A stretch of 6,686 bases of DNA from an uncultured Alphaproteobacteria bacterium (lineage in GTDB: Bacteria; Pseudomonadota; Alphaproteobacteria; Micavibrionales; Micavibrionaceae), in assembly GCA_934538895.1 (NCBI GenBank), contig CAKTCH010000087.1, positions 1 through 6,686 on the forward strand, written 5' to 3'. The position numbers and the translations under genes are program-made. This document shows positions 5,579-6,686 of this stretch, piece by piece; position 1 is the first letter of the stretch, and each line of letters opens with the position of its first letter. The notes under the pieces were generated by a model. The model was given only the letters and a program-made list of their open reading frames with translations. It did not search any database and was not told where the DNA came from.

Positions 5579-5588
5579 CAATCCTTTC

Positions 5589-6227
5589 ATGACGCATGGT
5601 ATTTTTATCACCCTTGAAGGCGGGGAAGGAGCGGGCAAGACGACGCAGATCCGTCTGCTTTCCGAGTCCCTGCGCGCGCAGGGTTGCGATGTCGTGATCA
5701 CGCGCGAACCCGGCGGCACGCCCGAGGCTGAGAAAATCCGCGATTTACTGGTGAAACGTGATGGCGGCGACTGGACGCCTCTGGCTGAATGCCTGTTGCT
5801 TTATGCCGCCCGGCAGATGCATGTCGAGAATCTGATAAAGCCGGCGCTGGCGGCAGGGCAAATCGTTATCTCCGATCGTTTTGCGGATTCTACCCGCGCT
5901 TACCAGAGTTTCGGTCATGGCTTGCCGCTGGAAACAGTGGAGTCTCTCCATAAGCTTTCTCTGGGGGATTTTGCACCGGACCTGACATTCATTCTTGATC
6001 TGCCCGTGGACGCGGGGCTGGCACGCGCTGGCAAGCGCATGGCCGTGGACAACTCGCATGAGGACCGTTTCGAGCGTATTGGCGGTGGTTTTCATGAACG
6101 CCTGCGTCAGGGTTTTCTTGAGATCGCCCGGCGCGATGCGAGCCGTTGCGTGGTGATCGATGCCACGCGGTGCGTCGAAGATATCGCTGCCGATCTTGCG
6201 GCTCATGTCCGGGAGAGGCTGGCATGA
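5589..6227 (+). CDS. tmk: Thymidylate kinase (dTMP kinase)
   Basis: Tmk phosphorylates dTMP to dTDP with ATP, an essential cytoplasmic step toward dTTP. From the ATG at 5589 the protein has 212 residues, the usual length. The P-loop is GGEGAGKT (11-18), REPGGT lies at 39-44 and the DRF motif at 96-98, followed by DSTRAYQ (100-106). The segment ARAGKRMAVD before RFE is the lid and carries basic residues. I prefer this ATG because family members normally begin a few residues before the FITLEGGEG strand and because it leaves 10 bases after the carboxypeptidase stop. A GTG at 5565 is also possible; it adds eight residues (MAESNNPF) and overlaps the upstream gene by 14 bases. Neither has a strong ribosome binding site. 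The stop overlaps the holB start as ATGA. Confidence 0.93.
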   Translation: MTHGIFITLEGGEGAGKTTQIRLLSESLRAQGCDVVITREPGGTPEAEKIRDLLVKRDGGDWTPLAECLLLYAARQMHVENLIKPALAAGQIVISDRFADSTRAYQSFGHGLPLETVESLHKLSLGDFAPDLTFILDLPVDAGLARAGKRMAVDNSHEDRFERIGGGFHERLRQGFLEIARRDASRCVVIDATRCVEDIAADLAAHVRERLA

Positions 6228-6686
6228 GTTTGTTCGATGACGATTTCGACGATCACGAGTTGATGGATGAAGCGGGTGAAGGCGCCCCTGCCGCCGTTGC
6301 TACGGGTAGCGGCCTGCAACCGCCGCGCATGATGCGCGAAATTCTCGGGCATGACGACGCGGAGGCGCAGATTCTCGGTTTTATCAATTCCGGGCATTTG
6401 CATCATGCGCTGATTCTTTCGGGGCCGGAGGGTATCGGCAAATCGACCTTTGCTTACCGTCTGGCGCGATACCTGCTGAAACATGGCGTTTCCGATGGCG
6501 CTGACGAAGGGGGCGGCCTGTTCGGCGCGCCGCTGCCGAAGATGCGGGCTGAAAGCCTCGCGGTCGATCCTGACGATCAGGTCTGTCGCATGGTGGCTGC
6601 GGGCGGGCATCCGGACCTGCTGACCATCGAACGTGAATTCGATGAGAAGAAAAATCGTTTCAAGGGTAATATCAGTATAGAGTCCG
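6224..6686 (+). CDS. holB: DNA polymerase III delta' subunit, N-terminal part (cut by right edge)
   Basis: Delta' is part of the clamp loader that places the beta sliding clamp on DNA. The frame opens at ATG 6224, overlapping the tmk stop as ATGA, and continues for 154 codons to the edge. Visible landmarks are HALILSGPEGIGK (61-73), with the Walker A motif GPEGIGKS (67-74), YRLARYLL (78-85), and GHPDLLTIEREFDEKKNRF, which is typical of alphaproteobacterial HolB. The first 33 or so residues form an acidic, Asp- and Glu-rich extension (MSLFDDDFDDHELMDE), then an Ala/Gly stretch, before the conserved region around REILGHDDAEAQ. In many delta' proteins the ATPase is inactive, but the Walker A lysine (K73) is present here. 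Coupling to tmk by a 4-base overlap fits a shared transcript. The rest of the AAA+ domain and C-terminal collar are outside the window. Confidence 0.9.
   Translation, partial: MSLFDDDFDDHELMDEAGEGAPAAVATGSGLQPPRMMREILGHDDAEAQILGFINSGHLHHALILSGPEGIGKSTFAYRLARYLLKHGVSDGADEGGGLFGAPLPKMRAESLAVDPDDQVCRMVAAGGHPDLLTIEREFDEKKNRFKGNISIES

Overview
The window looks like a chromosomal segment of an alphaproteobacterium. The inference rests on the gene order D-Ala-D-Ala carboxypeptidase, tmk, holB, which is common in that class, and on the GC-rich codon use of the right-hand genes. The genus cannot be told from the sequence alone. There are two compositionally different parts, with a tRNA-Ser gene between them.

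Left part (1-854): AT-rich, about 43% GC by hand count over 1-540. Two minus-strand genes are separated by one base. The first encodes a small exported protein built from three tandem 29-residue repeats. The second is an unrecognised protein that runs off the left edge. Bases 524-854 hold no convincing gene, but carry G-runs, a 9-bp inverted repeat and two short matches to the 3' part of the neighbouring tRNA gene. This part lies just beyond the 3' end of the tRNA gene, where tRNA-targeted islands normally sit, but no integrase or clear attachment site is visible.

Middle (855-1067): tRNA-Ser(UGA) on the minus strand with an encoded CCA. It is followed by a short AT-rich control region with a good plus-strand promoter candidate, a weak plus-strand terminator-like hairpin and a GC-rich hairpin that reads as a terminator on the minus strand.

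Right part (1068-6686): seven plus-strand genes in tight array, with gaps of 26, 4, 17, 54 and 10 bases and one 4-base overlap. They encode a single-domain rhodanese, a two-TM YdcF/ElyC-type envelope protein, an MltB-type lytic transglycosylase, an RlpA-type septal lytic transglycosylase lipoprotein with a SPOR domain, a PBP5-type D,D-carboxypeptidase, thymidylate kinase, and the start of DNA polymerase III delta' (cut by the window edge). Four consecutive genes act on or near peptidoglycan: carboxypeptidase trims stem peptides, the two transglycosylases cut glycan strands, and the YdcF/ElyC-like protein is a membrane protein of a family linked to envelope biogenesis. The last two genes belong to DNA precursor synthesis and replication. 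The array is probably one transcription unit, perhaps with an internal promoter before the carboxypeptidase.

No complete novel system is evident. The least explained material is the repeat-protein gene pair and the non-coding stretch beside the tRNA.
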